Shown here: positions 54,932 to 63,783 of the stretch, piece after piece
How the letters are laid out: every line of letters begins with the position of its first letter
Numbering within the stretch: the stretch's first letter is position 1
Assembly: GCF_007786235.1 (NCBI RefSeq)
Contig: NZ_VNFK01000004.1
Span: 124,001-188,000, forward strand
DNA: 64,000 bases
Source: Paenarthrobacter nitroguajacolicus
Lineage (GTDB): Bacteria > Actinomycetota > Actinomycetes > Actinomycetales > Micrococcaceae
Direction: 5' to 3'
The notes under the pieces: generated by a model
The model's input: the letters and a program-made list of their open reading frames with translations, nothing else
The model's database searches: none
Told to the model about the DNA's origin: nothing
Made by a program: the position numbers and the translations under genes

Positions 54932-55233
54932 GCGTCCACCCTAGTTGGAACCCCGGACAATCCGTTGCAATGGGCTGTTCTGCCGGAGGCCAGCTGGATA
55001 CTTCGGCAAATGGACGCCCGCAACGCGGTACCCGCGGGGCCGGTGCCGAACACCCCGCTGCCGACGGTCAGCACTCCACCGTCCGAGAATCCCCGACCTT
55101 GGCGGCCACCCGGTCGGCTTGGTGTCTGTGTCAGGGTACCCAGCCGTTGGGTACAGCTTCTGACCACGCGCCGGGCCGAATGCCAAACGCTGCGCGCGCA
55201 TGGCGAAGCAACCAGCGCATCAGCGGTCCCACG
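54932..55233. other. GC-rich spacer, nothing recognised
   Basis: Several overlapping frames on both strands exist, as expected for GC-rich DNA, but none has a convincing start or family. It separates the DUF1016 gene from the 444-aa gene; both are on the minus strand. Confidence 0.4.
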
Positions 55234-56568
55234 CTAGAGTCCCAGTTGTTGTTCAACCCAGGCTTGCGCGATGCTGATACCCGCATCTGAGGTTTTTTGC
55301 GCAGCACTTACGAGAAACGCCTTAAGCTTCTGACGAGCATTTAACCGCATGGTTTGTGGAGCATTCTTGTCTGCCAGCTCGTGAGTCGCGGCCACCAACT
55401 CATCTGACCCGTCAGCGCCGAACTTCTTGACCAACCTCAGCAGATCCTCGGCCTGATGTGGCAGTACAACATTTCCGTTGACGTGTTGCGCTACTACGCC
55501 TTCCACGTGATTGAAGTACTGGTTATGGATGTTTACGATTTGTTGGGCTGGGGATCGTACGAGTTCCAAAGAATCAAAACCCTCTCGCCCTGGACTTGTT
55601 GGGACTAGTTGTTCAACCAGTTGAGCTACGGATTCCAAATCCGGTTCGGATTCGTGGTCACCAAGCTCTGATTCCAGTTCCTGCCGGATAGACAGAATTC
55701 TCCGTTGACGCTCGTGCTTTGCGTCTAGTTGTAGCCTCCTCAGTCGCTTGGCATATCTCGAGACGAGATTTTCAGCTTGAGAGTTGGTTAGCCCAAGTTC
55801 GACGAGCATGCACGCGGCAGCATCCTGATTTTCGATCGTTGCAACGAACTCGCTAAAACGCCTGATTTCGGAACCCCAAGTTTCCGCAGAGACTCCGTCC
55901 TCGGAAAAGAACTCGACCACTCGCCCACTGTCCGTTTGGTACCCGGATTGCCGTACACGCTGGTGGCGGACTGACATGAGCCATTCCTGAAACAGGGTAA
56001 GAAGCTGGGCTGTTTCTTCTTCAAACAGGCGTCCGGACGGGAGGTACAGACGGAACAGCAGATTGTGAAGTCGGTCGTCGATGTATGAAACTGCAATGTT
56101 GGAAAGCTCGGCATTGCGCTTGTACACCCGCGGGCTGATGCCGTTGGACTGCAAGAGATCATTGACGCGGAGGCGTAGCGTCTCGTCCATTTCGCCGAAG
56201 TGATCGAGAGCGGCTTGGTCATTCCAGGTGTAGCCGTCCCACTCTTCCCCTTCATTGGAAGCTGCCAATAACGATGCACCACCGTACACGGCCTCATGGA
56301 CCATGACCAGGCTTCGTGCCTTGGCCAAAGCTAGGATCAGCGGGACGCTTACCCGACTGAATTGCTCCGAAACGAGTTGCTCGTAGTTCCGGCGGTTCAA
56401 CGTGACCACTGCCCCCGAGAGCTCTCCATCCCCGAGGATCGTGATGATCTTGTCCCAGTTAGCCGGAGAAGACGTCAGCCGCTTGGCTACGTAGCCAGCG
56501 CCCGACACTTTGATTCGGCTAGTGATGGACTCCGTAGTTACCCCGATGGTCAGGAAATAGTTTTGCAT
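55234..56568 (-). CDS. Uncharacterised 444-aa protein in accessory region (possible defence gene)
   Basis: A large intact frame that I do not recognise. The first about 120 residues look mixed alpha/beta (MQNYFLTIGVTTESITSRIK, KIITILGDGELSGAVVTLNR); the middle is helical and charged (RYAKRLRRLQLDAKHERQRR), likely coiled coil; the C-terminal 90 residues form a helical domain ending LVSAAQKTSDAGISIAQAWV, resembling small helical adaptor or effector-associated domains seen in defence proteins. No signal peptide or TM. It lies upstream of a YhcG-type nuclease and beside conjugation genes, so a defence or conflict role is plausible but unproven. Confidence 0.7.
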   Translation of the reverse strand: MQNYFLTIGVTTESITSRIKVSGAGYVAKRLTSSPANWDKIITILGDGELSGAVVTLNRRNYEQLVSEQFSRVSVPLILALAKARSLVMVHEAVYGGASLLAASNEGEEWDGYTWNDQAALDHFGEMDETLRLRVNDLLQSNGISPRVYKRNAELSNIAVSYIDDRLHNLLFRLYLPSGRLFEEETAQLLTLFQEWLMSVRHQRVRQSGYQTDSGRVVEFFSEDGVSAETWGSEIRRFSEFVATIENQDAAACMLVELGLTNSQAENLVSRYAKRLRRLQLDAKHERQRRILSIRQELESELGDHESEPDLESVAQLVEQLVPTSPGREGFDSLELVRSPAQQIVNIHNQYFNHVEGVVAQHVNGNVVLPHQAEDLLRLVKKFGADGSDELVAATHELADKNAPQTMRLNARQKLKAFLVSAAQKTSDAGISIAQAWVEQQLGL

Positions 56569-56644
56569 CCCAACATTCTGAGGGGTATCACCGCTCCAAG
56601 CGGCAGCGAACCCTGCGGGACCGGCGCCGAATTAGAGATACGGG

Positions 56645-57073
56645 CTACGCTTGCAGGGCTCTTACGTCCGGGAACCAGCCAGCGGGAGCCTTCTTGGGTT
56701 CCAGATGCTCGGGGTAGCGGTGTTCTTTCATGTCGCAGTTGTAGAAGGGACCTTGTGGGTCCAGAAGGACTCTCATGTGGTGGTCTGCGTGGTCCTTCCA
56801 CCAGACACTCATGCCGGTCTTTGGATCCAGACGCAGATGCTCCCATGAACGCCACAGAGCCGCCACACGTGAGACGGCCTCCGGGTGGAAATACCACTCG
56901 ATGCACCACTTGGCGGACTTTACCGTGACGCTGCGGACATACGTGGGCAGCAACTGCTCATGGAGGAACTCTTCCGCCGAGCCGTAGACGAGCCCCGGTT
57001 CTTTCTCCGCACCCTGCCCAGCTGCAACTGGGGCCGGTGTGTCCGTGCCGTAAAGGTCAAAATCAGTTGCCAT
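56645..57073 (-). CDS. DUF4913 domain-containing protein
   Basis: A 142-aa protein. EEFLHEQLLPTYVRSV, the block KWCIEWYFHPEAVSRVAALW and DPKTGMSVWWKDHADHHMRV are typical of DUF4913, a family that in actinobacteria sits beside conjugation genes of plasmids and integrative elements. Its start lies 15 bp after the stop of the TraG-type remnant, so both came from one transfer operon. Biochemical role unknown. Confidence 0.85.
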   Translation of the reverse strand: MATDFDLYGTDTPAPVAAGQGAEKEPGLVYGSAEEFLHEQLLPTYVRSVTVKSAKWCIEWYFHPEAVSRVAALWRSWEHLRLDPKTGMSVWWKDHADHHMRVLLDPQGPFYNCDMKEHRYPEHLEPKKAPAGWFPDVRALQA

Positions 57074-57088
57074 GTGTGGTGCCCCTTC

Positions 57089-57553
57089 CTATTTCGTGAC
57101 CCAGGGATTGGCTGCCGGTGCAGCTGGAATCGGGACAGCGGGTTCTTCGGGGCGGGGGCTGTATTTCTTGATGGATGCCTCCACTGTTTCCTTGTCGGGT
57201 CCGGTGTACCAGGGCATCGTACGGACGAGCGTGGCCGGTGCGCCGGAGGCAAGGACGACTGCCCGGCCCCGATCCAGTTCGGCGAGGTTGGAAACGTCGA
57301 AAATGCGTTCCTTGCCCTCCTGGCGGGACCGGCTGGAACCGGACTTACCTGAGGAAGTGGAGACGTTGATATAGCTGTAGTCACCGATCAGATCCGAGAG
57401 CGCACGGAGGAATCCTTCTTCGGCCACACCACCGCCGTAGACCTTCACGTTCGCCGCTGACCAGATTTTCCGCATGTTCGCCTCTCCCCACAGCTCCACG
57501 CCCTGGGACCAGGACTGCAAGATCCCCATGACAATCAATCCCTTGGCTCCGAC
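57089..57553 (-). pseudogene. TraG/TraD-type conjugative coupling protein, C-terminal remnant
   Basis: About 150 residues of a type IV coupling ATPase remain: IVMGILQSWSQGVELWGEAN, KIWSAANVKVYGGGVAEEGF, then LSDLIGDYSYINVS and the tail EPAVPIPAAP. The first blocks match the TraM-recognition/C-terminal part of actinobacterial TraG/TraD proteins (usual ILQSWSQG...WSAANVKVYGGG). The Walker motifs are gone; upstream the sequence changes at about 57553 into the methyltransferase N-terminus, so the gene was cut at the island's right edge. Confidence 0.85.
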
Positions 57554-57737
57554 AACACTTCCCCGCCGCCCGTGTCCAGATCAAGCGCACTGTGGACCGC
57601 GGCCAAGCGGTGGGACATGAGTTTGGCAAAACCCATGACGGCCGTTCTTCGGTGGCCCGGCCCTCCAGCCAATCGAAGCCCCAGCCGTTCACGTCGGCTG
57701 AAACGGCCTCGTCTACCAAGGCCTCAAATTCACGCAT
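57545..57737 (-). pseudogene. N-terminal remnant of a class I SAM-dependent methyltransferase (right edge of island)
   Basis: The minus strand from the ATG at 57737 reads MREFEALVDEAVSADVNGWG then FDWLEGRATEERPSW, the characteristic start of a common actinobacterial SAM methyltransferase. A one-base loss (about 57635) shifts it; in the next frame it continues FAKLMSHRLAAVHSALDLD and TGGGEVLSEP, then stops matching where TraG text begins. The matching C-terminal end is at 12256-12319. The ATG overlaps the end of the DUF1801 gene, as in an operon. Confidence 0.8.
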
Positions 57738-58104
57738 CAGTTTCCCCATTCTTGTTCTTCGCCGGCCCTTCCGCCGCGAGTTGCGCGGCGACGCGACCGA
57801 TCAATCCGTAGGGAATCGGCTTCGCCAGGACGAACTTCAGGGTCCCTTTCCCTGCAAGGTACGGTTCCAGCTCAGCGTTCAGCGTGTCGTCACCACGTGG
57901 GACCGGGTAGATCGAGATGTGGTGCTTCCAAGCCGCGAAGTACACAACGTAATGCCCGTCAAGGGTGACGGTAGGGATGCCGTAACTGATCATTTCACCT
58001 GCACCAGGTATCGATTCGTGGATGTTCCTGCGAATCTCCTGGAGGACCGATTGGACGGCGGCAGGCTGCCCCGCAATGTAGTCGTCAACCGATGCGTGTT
58101 GCAT
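57730..58104 (-). CDS. DUF1801 (YdhG-like) family protein
   Basis: A 124-aa protein. It reads VDDYIAGQPAAVQSVLQEIR, then GEMISYGIPTVTLDGHYVVY and FAAWKHHISIYPVP, the conserved pattern of DUF1801/YdhG (a small SRPBCC-like or iron-chaperone-like fold). The function in bacteria is not defined. Start ATG at 58104; the open frame extends to 58860 but without family text. Its 3' end overlaps the start of the broken methyltransferase gene, so the two were once an operon. Confidence 0.85.
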   Translation of the reverse strand: MQHASVDDYIAGQPAAVQSVLQEIRRNIHESIPGAGEMISYGIPTVTLDGHYVVYFAAWKHHISIYPVPRGDDTLNAELEPYLAGKGTLKFVLAKPIPYGLIGRVAAQLAAEGPAKNKNGETDA

Positions 58105-58318
58105 GTACGTCCACCCTTTGCTTGCTGCTGACTGGCTCTCCCCCGGAAAGCGGCCACCTATCGAGCGGGTCATGTCCTCTCGTGCGGCCCCACAGGCCCT
58201 GCGCATGCCGATCCGATATGCGTGGACCTCACGGTTCGAGGAAGCATCGGATGCTGACCTAGGACTCACGCTAAACGCTGCAGACGGGCGGCGCCAATCC
58301 CGCCGGTAGGGTTGCAGC

Positions 58319-58996
58319 ATGGGGACAGTCTTGGAAGCCGAAGGCTTGATGGTCGGGTATGCCGGGGCTCCGGTGTGCGGTGAAGTTTCTGCGTCAGTGG
58401 ACGCAGGTGAGGTCTTGGGAATCGTCGGCGTCAATGGCGCGGGCAAGTCCACGGTGGCTCGAACCATCGCGGGCCGGCAGGCTTCGTTGGCAGGAGACGT
58501 GAAGGTCCACGGGCTTCTGATCGATCCCGACGCCGTGCCATTCCGCAGGCAGGTGTCCGCGGTCTTCGATGACGACCTCTTCTTCCCCTCCCTCACTGTG
58601 CGCGAACACCTGCTCCTCATCGCCCGCGGACACTCGCTTGATGACCCCGAAGGGCGCGTGGAGGAAGAACTCCGGTTCTTCGGGCTTGTGGGCAGGTCGC
58701 ACGCAATCCCCGATGCCCTCTCATCCGGCCAGCGGCGCAGGCTGTTGCTTGCCGCCGGACTCATCCGCCCGTCGTCGCTCCTGATCCTTGATGAGCCGGA
58801 ACAGCGGCTCGATCCACGGATGCGGACAGCCCTCGGTGAGCGCATCGCCGAGCACGCCAAGGACGGCGGCGCGGTGGTTCTGGTGACCCACGATCCTCAA
58901 TTGCTGCTCGCTACGGCGTCGTCGTGTTTGGTCATTGATGAAGAAGTCCAGGAATTCGACCCTGAGCAGGGGGCTTCGATCATTGCGGGGTCCTGA
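58319..58996 (+). CDS. ABC transporter ATP-binding protein (partner of DUF6297 permease)
   Basis: A 225-aa ATPase. Walker A GVNGAGKST at about residues 38-46, signature LSSGQRRRLLLAAGL, Walker B SSLLILDEPEQRLD and H-loop VVLVTHD are present. The downstream permease starts within its 3' end, so the two are translationally coupled and form an exporter. Substrate unknown; this pair type in actinobacteria is often linked with peptide or bacteriocin export. Confidence 0.9.
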   Translation: MGTVLEAEGLMVGYAGAPVCGEVSASVDAGEVLGIVGVNGAGKSTVARTIAGRQASLAGDVKVHGLLIDPDAVPFRRQVSAVFDDDLFFPSLTVREHLLLIARGHSLDDPEGRVEEELRFFGLVGRSHAIPDALSSGQRRRLLLAAGLIRPSSLLILDEPEQRLDPRMRTALGERIAEHAKDGGAVVLVTHDPQLLLATASSCLVIDEEVQEFDPEQGASIIAGS

Positions 58997-60530
58997 CGTA
59001 CTCACCATTGAACGCCCACAGGAGAGTCGCCGGACAGCTGCTGACCTTGTGCGCTTTACCCACCGATCCTCCCGGCGCTACAAACGCAGCCGGATCTCGT
59101 GGGGTGACCGGTTCGTCGACGCCTATAGTTGGGCCCTCGGCATAGCTGTCTCCCTCACCATCGCTGCCTCCTTCGTCCTGGCCCTCCGCAACGAACTCGC
59201 GGACCGCGCGTCGACATCCACCAGCATCATCCGGGAGCAGTGGCTTGCCATTCCGGAGCCCCTGCTATGGACATCCGTGACGTTTGCTGCTCTCCTCGTC
59301 ATGAGCAACCTCGCGCGGAAGCTGGGACCTGTCACCGTCAACGGACCCGAGAGCACGTGGTGGCTGACCCTTCCGATCGACCGCCGTCCCATGGTCCTTC
59401 CGCGGTTCCTCCGCAAAGTGGGCCTTGCCGCGGCCGGATCGGCGATCACCTACCTGCCCTTCAGCTTGGTGACCAGCGTTGACCGCACTCCTCTGGAACA
59501 CATATTTGCGGCGCTCACATTCGGTGCGGCCGCTGTCCTGGCGATCACTTTGGCGGCCATGCAGCAGCTCCGTTCATTGGGTCCCCGGGTGGGGCGGTTG
59601 GTGACGACGGCTGCCCTGCTCGCGTGCGCGGTCCTCCCGGCGTTGTCGTCGTCTCCGTGGCCAACAGCGTTGGCAGGCGTTGCCGCCGTCGGACTCTTGG
59701 GCAGCGTAGCGCCGCGCGCAGGCGAGGTACGCGGCCACGAGCTGGTTCGCGGCGGCGCCGTGGCCGGTCATGCCGGCGCATCACTGTTCATGATGGATTC
59801 CAATGAGGTGCTGCGCGCTCTCAGCGGCGGTCAAAAGAGGGTCGACGGCGGCAGAGCAGCCGCGTTCTTCGCCCGCCCAGTGCGTGGCCCGCTTCGGGCA
59901 CAGATCCGCGCCGACGTGGTGGCCTTCCTCCGGCTCAATCCACCGCTTTCTCCGCCGCTGCTGTGGATAGCCGCTTGCATCGCGGTTCTCCTTGTCGACG
60001 GCGGCCTGCCCGAGTTCGCCCAGCTGGCCGTCATCGTGGTTGCAGGCTGTGCGACGTCTTCCGGAATGGGTACCGTGGCACGGAAGACGGCCTTGGTTCC
60101 TGAACTCGACGCACTGCTGCCCCTGCATCCGGCATTGGTGCGGACCAGCCGGACGCTCATGCCGTGCCTGGCGATGGCCGCGTGGATGGCGGTACTCAGT
60201 GCGCTCTTGGTCCTCCTTGGTGCCGCTAACCCCGCCTTGATCGGAGTAGGCGCCGTGGCAGGATTCGGTATGGGTGCCGGGTCCCTCCGCTCAGCAACAC
60301 GAACACCACCGGACTGGTCGGCGCCGCCAGTAGAAACCCCTTTCGGCCCAGTTCCCCGCGCTCAACTGGGTTCGCTGCTTCGCGGGCTGGACGTGACAAT
60401 CCTGGCGATGGTTCCGCTGCTGGTCGCCCTGTATCTCGGCTACGTGCCGATATCCGTGATGCTGGTGCAGGTGGCGATCAGTGTCGGCATCGTCCTGCTG
60501 GTTGTGCTGACGCGGCCAAAACGCAGCTGA
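58983..60530 (+). CDS. DUF6297-type ABC exporter permease
   Basis: An approximately 515-aa membrane protein with about ten hydrophobic segments, beginning VDAYSWALGIAVSLTIAASF after a basic N-terminal part (FTHRSSRRYKRSRISWGDR). The layout and the motif NGPESTWWLTLPIDRRPMVL match the DUF6297 permeases encoded with short ATPases. No ATG start is evident; a TTG at 58983, overlapping the ATPase gene, is the most reasonable choice, and a GTG further in is possible. The last hydrophobic helix ends the protein at 60530. Confidence 0.8.
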   Translation: MRGPDVLTIERPQESRRTAADLVRFTHRSSRRYKRSRISWGDRFVDAYSWALGIAVSLTIAASFVLALRNELADRASTSTSIIREQWLAIPEPLLWTSVTFAALLVMSNLARKLGPVTVNGPESTWWLTLPIDRRPMVLPRFLRKVGLAAAGSAITYLPFSLVTSVDRTPLEHIFAALTFGAAAVLAITLAAMQQLRSLGPRVGRLVTTAALLACAVLPALSSSPWPTALAGVAAVGLLGSVAPRAGEVRGHELVRGGAVAGHAGASLFMMDSNEVLRALSGGQKRVDGGRAAAFFARPVRGPLRAQIRADVVAFLRLNPPLSPPLLWIAACIAVLLVDGGLPEFAQLAVIVVAGCATSSGMGTVARKTALVPELDALLPLHPALVRTSRTLMPCLAMAAWMAVLSALLVLLGAANPALIGVGAVAGFGMGAGSLRSATRTPPDWSAPPVETPFGPVPRAQLGSLLRGLDVTILAMVPLLVALYLGYVPISVMLVQVAISVGIVLLVVLTRPKRS

Positions 60531-60532
60531 CT

Positions 60533-61384
60533 CTATAGCAACACCGTGCCTTGGATGCACGTGGCCGACGCTCCGCCGATCCAGATCTCCCCACCCTCAG
60601 CCTTGACGTGGATGCGCCCGGCACGGCCCAGCACCGTGCCCTGCGCAGCGACATACTCGTCCGGAGCCCGCCCACTGCCGATCAGCCACTGGGCCGCCCC
60701 GGCGTTGAAGCTGCCTGTCACCGGGTCCTCCACCATGGCATCGCCGGGAATGAACGTACGGACTTCGAAATCGACGTCGGCATCCGGCTGGTGCGGGCCG
60801 ATCACGCCAACCTTGAGGTCACCCATGGCAACGAGATCCGGTTGGATCGCCAGCACCTGTTCAGCTGATTCAAGGAGCACGCCGATCCACTGCGGGCCAT
60901 TGACCAGCCACGATGCGTCTACCAGTGCCTCCTCCGGCAGCCGCAGCCCGGCCGCGAGTTGAACGCGGACAGCGTCGCTTACCGGTTCGAAGCGCGTCAG
61001 TGGCGGCGCAGCAAAAGCCAAGCGACCGGCGTCGTGCTTGACACGAACCAAGCCCGCACCGCACTCCTGAACCAGGACGCCGTCAGTCTTGGGCACTCCC
61101 CCGGCCTGAAGCCAGGTGTGTGCGGACCCAAGCGTCGGGTGCCCCGCAAAGGGAAACTCCTCGCTGCCCGTGAAGATCCGAACCTTGTAGTCCGCAGCCG
61201 GATCCGTGGCTGGCAGGAGGAACGTGGTTTCCGAGAGGTTGGTCCAGTTGGCAAAGTGCTGCATGGCCTCGCTGCTGAGGCCTTCGGCATCGACGACGAC
61301 GGCAAGCGGGTTCCCGAGGTACGGCTGCTCGGAGAACACGTCAATTTGGTGGAACGGGCGGATGCGGAGGGCTTCTGAAGTCAC
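60533..61384 (-). CDS. PhzF family epimerase/isomerase-like protein
   Basis: A 283-aa PhzF-fold protein. It reads IDVFSEQPYLGNPLAVVVDA at the start, with the catalytic Glu of the motif NLSETTFLLP (E52) present, then EFPFAGHPTLGSAHTWL and near the end EDPVTGSFNAGAAQWL. The family performs proton-shift isomerisations; the housekeeping substrate is unknown. Start is a GTG at 61384. It converges with the DUF6297 permease gene (2 bp between stops). Confidence 0.92.
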   Translation of the reverse strand: MTSEALRIRPFHQIDVFSEQPYLGNPLAVVVDAEGLSSEAMQHFANWTNLSETTFLLPATDPAADYKVRIFTGSEEFPFAGHPTLGSAHTWLQAGGVPKTDGVLVQECGAGLVRVKHDAGRLAFAAPPLTRFEPVSDAVRVQLAAGLRLPEEALVDASWLVNGPQWIGVLLESAEQVLAIQPDLVAMGDLKVGVIGPHQPDADVDFEVRTFIPGDAMVEDPVTGSFNAGAAQWLIGSGRAPDEYVAAQGTVLGRAGRIHVKAEGGEIWIGGASATCIQGTVLL

Positions 61385-61442
61385 CGCTGCAGGCTATCAT
61401 CGGGTGCTGGCAGGCATGCCACGCGTCTGCGAAACTACCATC

Positions 61443-61865
61443 ATGGCAGAGAACAAGACGCAGCCCACGGACGTATCCGTGGAGGAATTCCTGGCCGCTG
61501 TGGAGCACCCAACGCGGCGGGCAGACGGCTTCGAATTGCTGGACATGATGCGTGAGCTCACAGGCCAGGAAGCCGTCATGTGGGGTCCGACCATCGTCGG
61601 ATTCGGCAGCTATCACTACAAATACGACAGTGGCCGCGAGGGTGACGCCGCCGCCGTCGGCTTTTCACCGCGCAAGGCCAATCTGGTGCTCTATGGCGTC
61701 ACCGAAGGCCCGCACGCAGACAGGCTGCTCCCTGAGCTCGGCAAGCACAAGACCAGCACGGCCTGCCTCTATGTCACCAAGCTCGATGACGTGGACAGGG
61801 GTGTCTTGGCCGAGATGATCCGCACCGGCTACCAGCACGTCATGTCGGAGTACCACACGCCGTAG
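61443..61865 (+). CDS. DUF1801 domain-containing protein
   Basis: A 140-aa protein: VSVEEFLAAVEHPTRRADGF, MWGPTIVGFGSYHYKYDSGR and GFSPRKANLVLYGVT are the family's conserved blocks, though it belongs to a different subgroup from the 57730 protein. Role unknown. The ATG at 61443 fits the family start; the frame is open further upstream as an antisense shadow of the PhzF gene. Stands alone, followed by the terminator of the ribosomal operon from the other side. Confidence 0.85.
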   Translation: MAENKTQPTDVSVEEFLAAVEHPTRRADGFELLDMMRELTGQEAVMWGPTIVGFGSYHYKYDSGREGDAAAVGFSPRKANLVLYGVTEGPHADRLLPELGKHKTSTACLYVTKLDDVDRGVLAEMIRTGYQHVMSEYHTP

Positions 61866-61950
61866 CCGGTCCCCCGAGTTGGCAGTTAATGACAGTTCCA
61901 AGCATCAACATTGGCATTAAATGGCATCTCGGCGGAGGACTGTGGGGAAG

Positions 61951-61991
61951 AAAAAAGGCCCCCGCCACCGGATTCCGGTAGCGGGGGCCTT
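61951..61991 (-). terminator. Rho-independent terminator of the rpsF-ssb-rpsR-rplI operon
   Basis: Arms AGGCCCCCGC (61956-61965) and GCGGGGGCCT (61981-61990) with an inner ACCGG/CCGGT stem, followed on the minus strand by six T. It lies 16 bp after the rplI stop. Confidence 0.9.
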
Positions 61992-62006
61992 CTTTGCAGT
62001 CAGAGA

Positions 62007-62459
62007 CTACTTGCTTGCAACGACCTCGAGGTCGATGACAGCAGAAACATCCTCGTGCAGGCGAACGTTGGCCGTGTACGAACCGACAGACTTGATGTGG
62101 TTCGGCAGTTCAACGTTGCGCTTGTCGATGGCGCCGAGGCCAGCGGCCTCAACAGCAGCAGCGACATCAGCAGGCTTGACGGTGCCGAAGAGACGACCGG
62201 ACTCGCCGGCCTTCACCTCGAGCTTGACCTTCTTGGAGGACAGAGCCTGGGCCTGTGCCTGTGCAGCTTCAACAGAAGCGTGCGCACGAGCGGCACGAGC
62301 AGCCTTGATGGACTCAACCTGCTTCTCGCCACCCTTGGTCCAGGTCAGAGCGAAGCCGCGGGGCAGCAGGAAGTTACGTGCGTAACCGTCCTTGACCTCG
62401 ACAACGTCGCCAGCAGCACCGAGACCGGTTACTTCGTGGGTCAGAATGAGCTTTGCCAT
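62007..62459 (-). CDS. rplI: 50S ribosomal protein L9
   Basis: A 150-aa protein of normal length. The N-terminal [20 protein letters not shown] and [14 protein letters not shown] form the 23S-rRNA-binding domain; a helix rich in Ala/Gln ([14 protein letters not shown]) links to the C-terminal domain ([19 protein letters not shown]). L9 binds at the base of the L1 stalk and aids frame maintenance. It is the last gene of the rpsF-ssb-rpsR-rplI operon, 18 bp after rpsR. Confidence 0.98.
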   Translation of the reverse strand: MAKLILTHEVTGLGAAGDVVEVKDGYARNFLLPRGFALTWTKGGEKQVESIKAARAARAHASVEAAQAQAQALSSKKVKLEVKAGESGRLFGTVKPADVAAAVEAAGLGAIDKRNVELPNHIKSVGSYTANVRLHEDVSAVIDLEVVASK

Positions 62460-62477
62460 GTTAGTTAATCCCTTCCC

Positions 62478-62717
62478 TTAGCCGCGGCCAGCGCCGGAGT
62501 AAGGCAGCAGAGCAACTTCGCGGGCGTTCTTGATTGCCTGGGCGATCTTGCGCTGTTCCTGAACGGTAACGCCAGTAACGCGACGAGCGCGGATCTTTCC
62601 GCGGTCGGAGATGAACTTGCGCAGCAATGCTACGTCCTTGTAGTCGATGACAGTGATGTCAGCGGCCTTCAAGGGGTTGGACTTTGGTTTGGGCTTACGG
62701 AGTTCAGCCTTAGCCAT
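62478..62717 (-). CDS. rpsR: 30S ribosomal protein S18
   Basis: A 79-aa protein with the family block [18 protein letters not shown] and [23 protein letters not shown]. It lacks the zinc Cys residues of zinc-binding S18 paralogues seen in actinobacteria under zinc repletion, so it could be the C-minus form or the only S18; this window shows one copy. S18 pairs with S6 on the 30S platform. GAGCTCC precedes it on the minus strand. Confidence 0.97.
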   Translation of the reverse strand: MAKAELRKPKPKSNPLKAADITVIDYKDVALLRKFISDRGKIRARRVTGVTVQEQRKIAQAIKNAREVALLPYSGAGRG

Positions 62718-62845
62718 CGTGGAGCTCCTTTTCTATGGAGCCCGTGGATATTGATCCACGGGATGGTGGTGTTCGACGGCGGTCGTCACCGAGGTGCCTT
62801 TCGGCAGTTCCGGTGAGTGTCCGGCGTCGGACTTTTATTTTTTGT

Positions 62846-63427
62846 TTAGAAGGGAGGTTCGGAATCCGGGCCGTTGCCCCAGCCGCCAGCATTGCTGACA
62901 CCGGGCGTAGCCCAAGGGTCATCCTGCTGTTGTGCGGGCTGGTTGCCGCCCCAGGCTCCACCGGAGTTGCCGCCGCCCTGGTTTCCACCAGGAGCGCCAC
63001 CCCCAAAGCCACCGGAATTACCGGCGTTACCGCCACCGAAGCCACCCTGGCCACCGCCGGAGCGCTGGGTACGGTTGACCTTGGCGTTTGCGTAACGCAG
63101 GCTGGGGCCGATTTCATCGACCTCAAGCTCGATAACGGTGCGCTTCTCGCCTTCCTTGGTTTCGTAGGAACGGCTCTTCAAACGGCCGGAAACAATGACG
63201 CGCATGCCCTTTGTGAGGGACTCGGCCACGTTCTCGGCTGCTTCGCGCCATACCGATGCGCGGAGGAACAGGGTTTCCCCGTCCTTCCACTCATTGGACT
63301 GGCGGTCAAAGGTCCGGGGAGTAGAAGCGATGGTGAAGTTCGCTACTGCCGAGCCAGACGGGGTGAACCGCAGCTCCGGGTCATTGGTGAGATTACCGAT
63401 GACCGTAATAGTGGTTTCGCCTGCCAT
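62846..63427 (-). CDS. ssb: Single-stranded DNA-binding protein
   Basis: A 193-aa SSB. The OB-fold domain occupies about residues 1-110 ([59 protein letters not shown]), followed by a Gly/Gln/Pro-rich flexible linker (about 115-183) and the acidic tip DSEPPF that recruits repair and replication partners. Length and layout are normal for actinobacteria. The glycine-rich linker gives the low-complexity GC-rich DNA at 62.9-63.1 kb. Confidence 0.97.
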   Translation of the reverse strand: MAGETTITVIGNLTNDPELRFTPSGSAVANFTIASTPRTFDRQSNEWKDGETLFLRASVWREAAENVAESLTKGMRVIVSGRLKSRSYETKEGEKRTVIELEVDEIGPSLRYANAKVNRTQRSGGGQGGFGGGNAGNSGGFGGGAPGGNQGGGNSGGAWGGNQPAQQQDDPWATPGVSNAGGWGNGPDSEPPF

Positions 63428-63477
63428 CTACTGCCTCCTTGTTCGTTCCTGCGGGGTAAAGATCTGGAAGGGGCTGA

Positions 63478-63783
63478 TTACTCAGCAACGACCTTCTGGT
63501 CTTCAGGGCGGATGATCTTGGTGCGCATGATCGTCTCGTTGAGAGACAGCTGGCGATCAAGTTCCTTGGCGGTAGCCGGTGCAGCGGTGAAGTTCACCAC
63601 GGCGTAGATACCTTCGGACTTCTTCTTGATGTCGTACGCCAGACGGCGACGGCCCCAGATGTCAACCTTTTCGATGGTTCCACCATCTGTGGTGATGACA
63701 TTGAGGAACTTCTGAAGCGACGACTCTACGGTACGCTCTTCGACCTCGGGGTCGATGATTACCATCAATTCGTAAGGACGCAT
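63478..63783 (-). CDS. rpsF: 30S ribosomal protein S6
   Basis: A 101-aa protein: [40 protein letters not shown] and the C-terminal [18 protein letters not shown] are diagnostic. It binds S18 on the 30S platform. The ATG at 63783 has AGGAGG upstream, so I reject the frame's earlier start at 63795. A hairpin in the leader (63813-63831) could take part in feedback by S6:S18. Confidence 0.98.
   Translation of the reverse strand: MRPYELMVIIDPEVEERTVESSLQKFLNVITTDGGTIEKVDIWGRRRLAYDIKKKSEGIYAVVNFTAAPATAKELDRQLSLNETIMRTKIIRPEDQKVVAE

Noticed and set aside
62874..63095. Glycine/proline-coding repeat-like DNA
   Set aside because: It is the flexible linker of SSB, not a repeat element.
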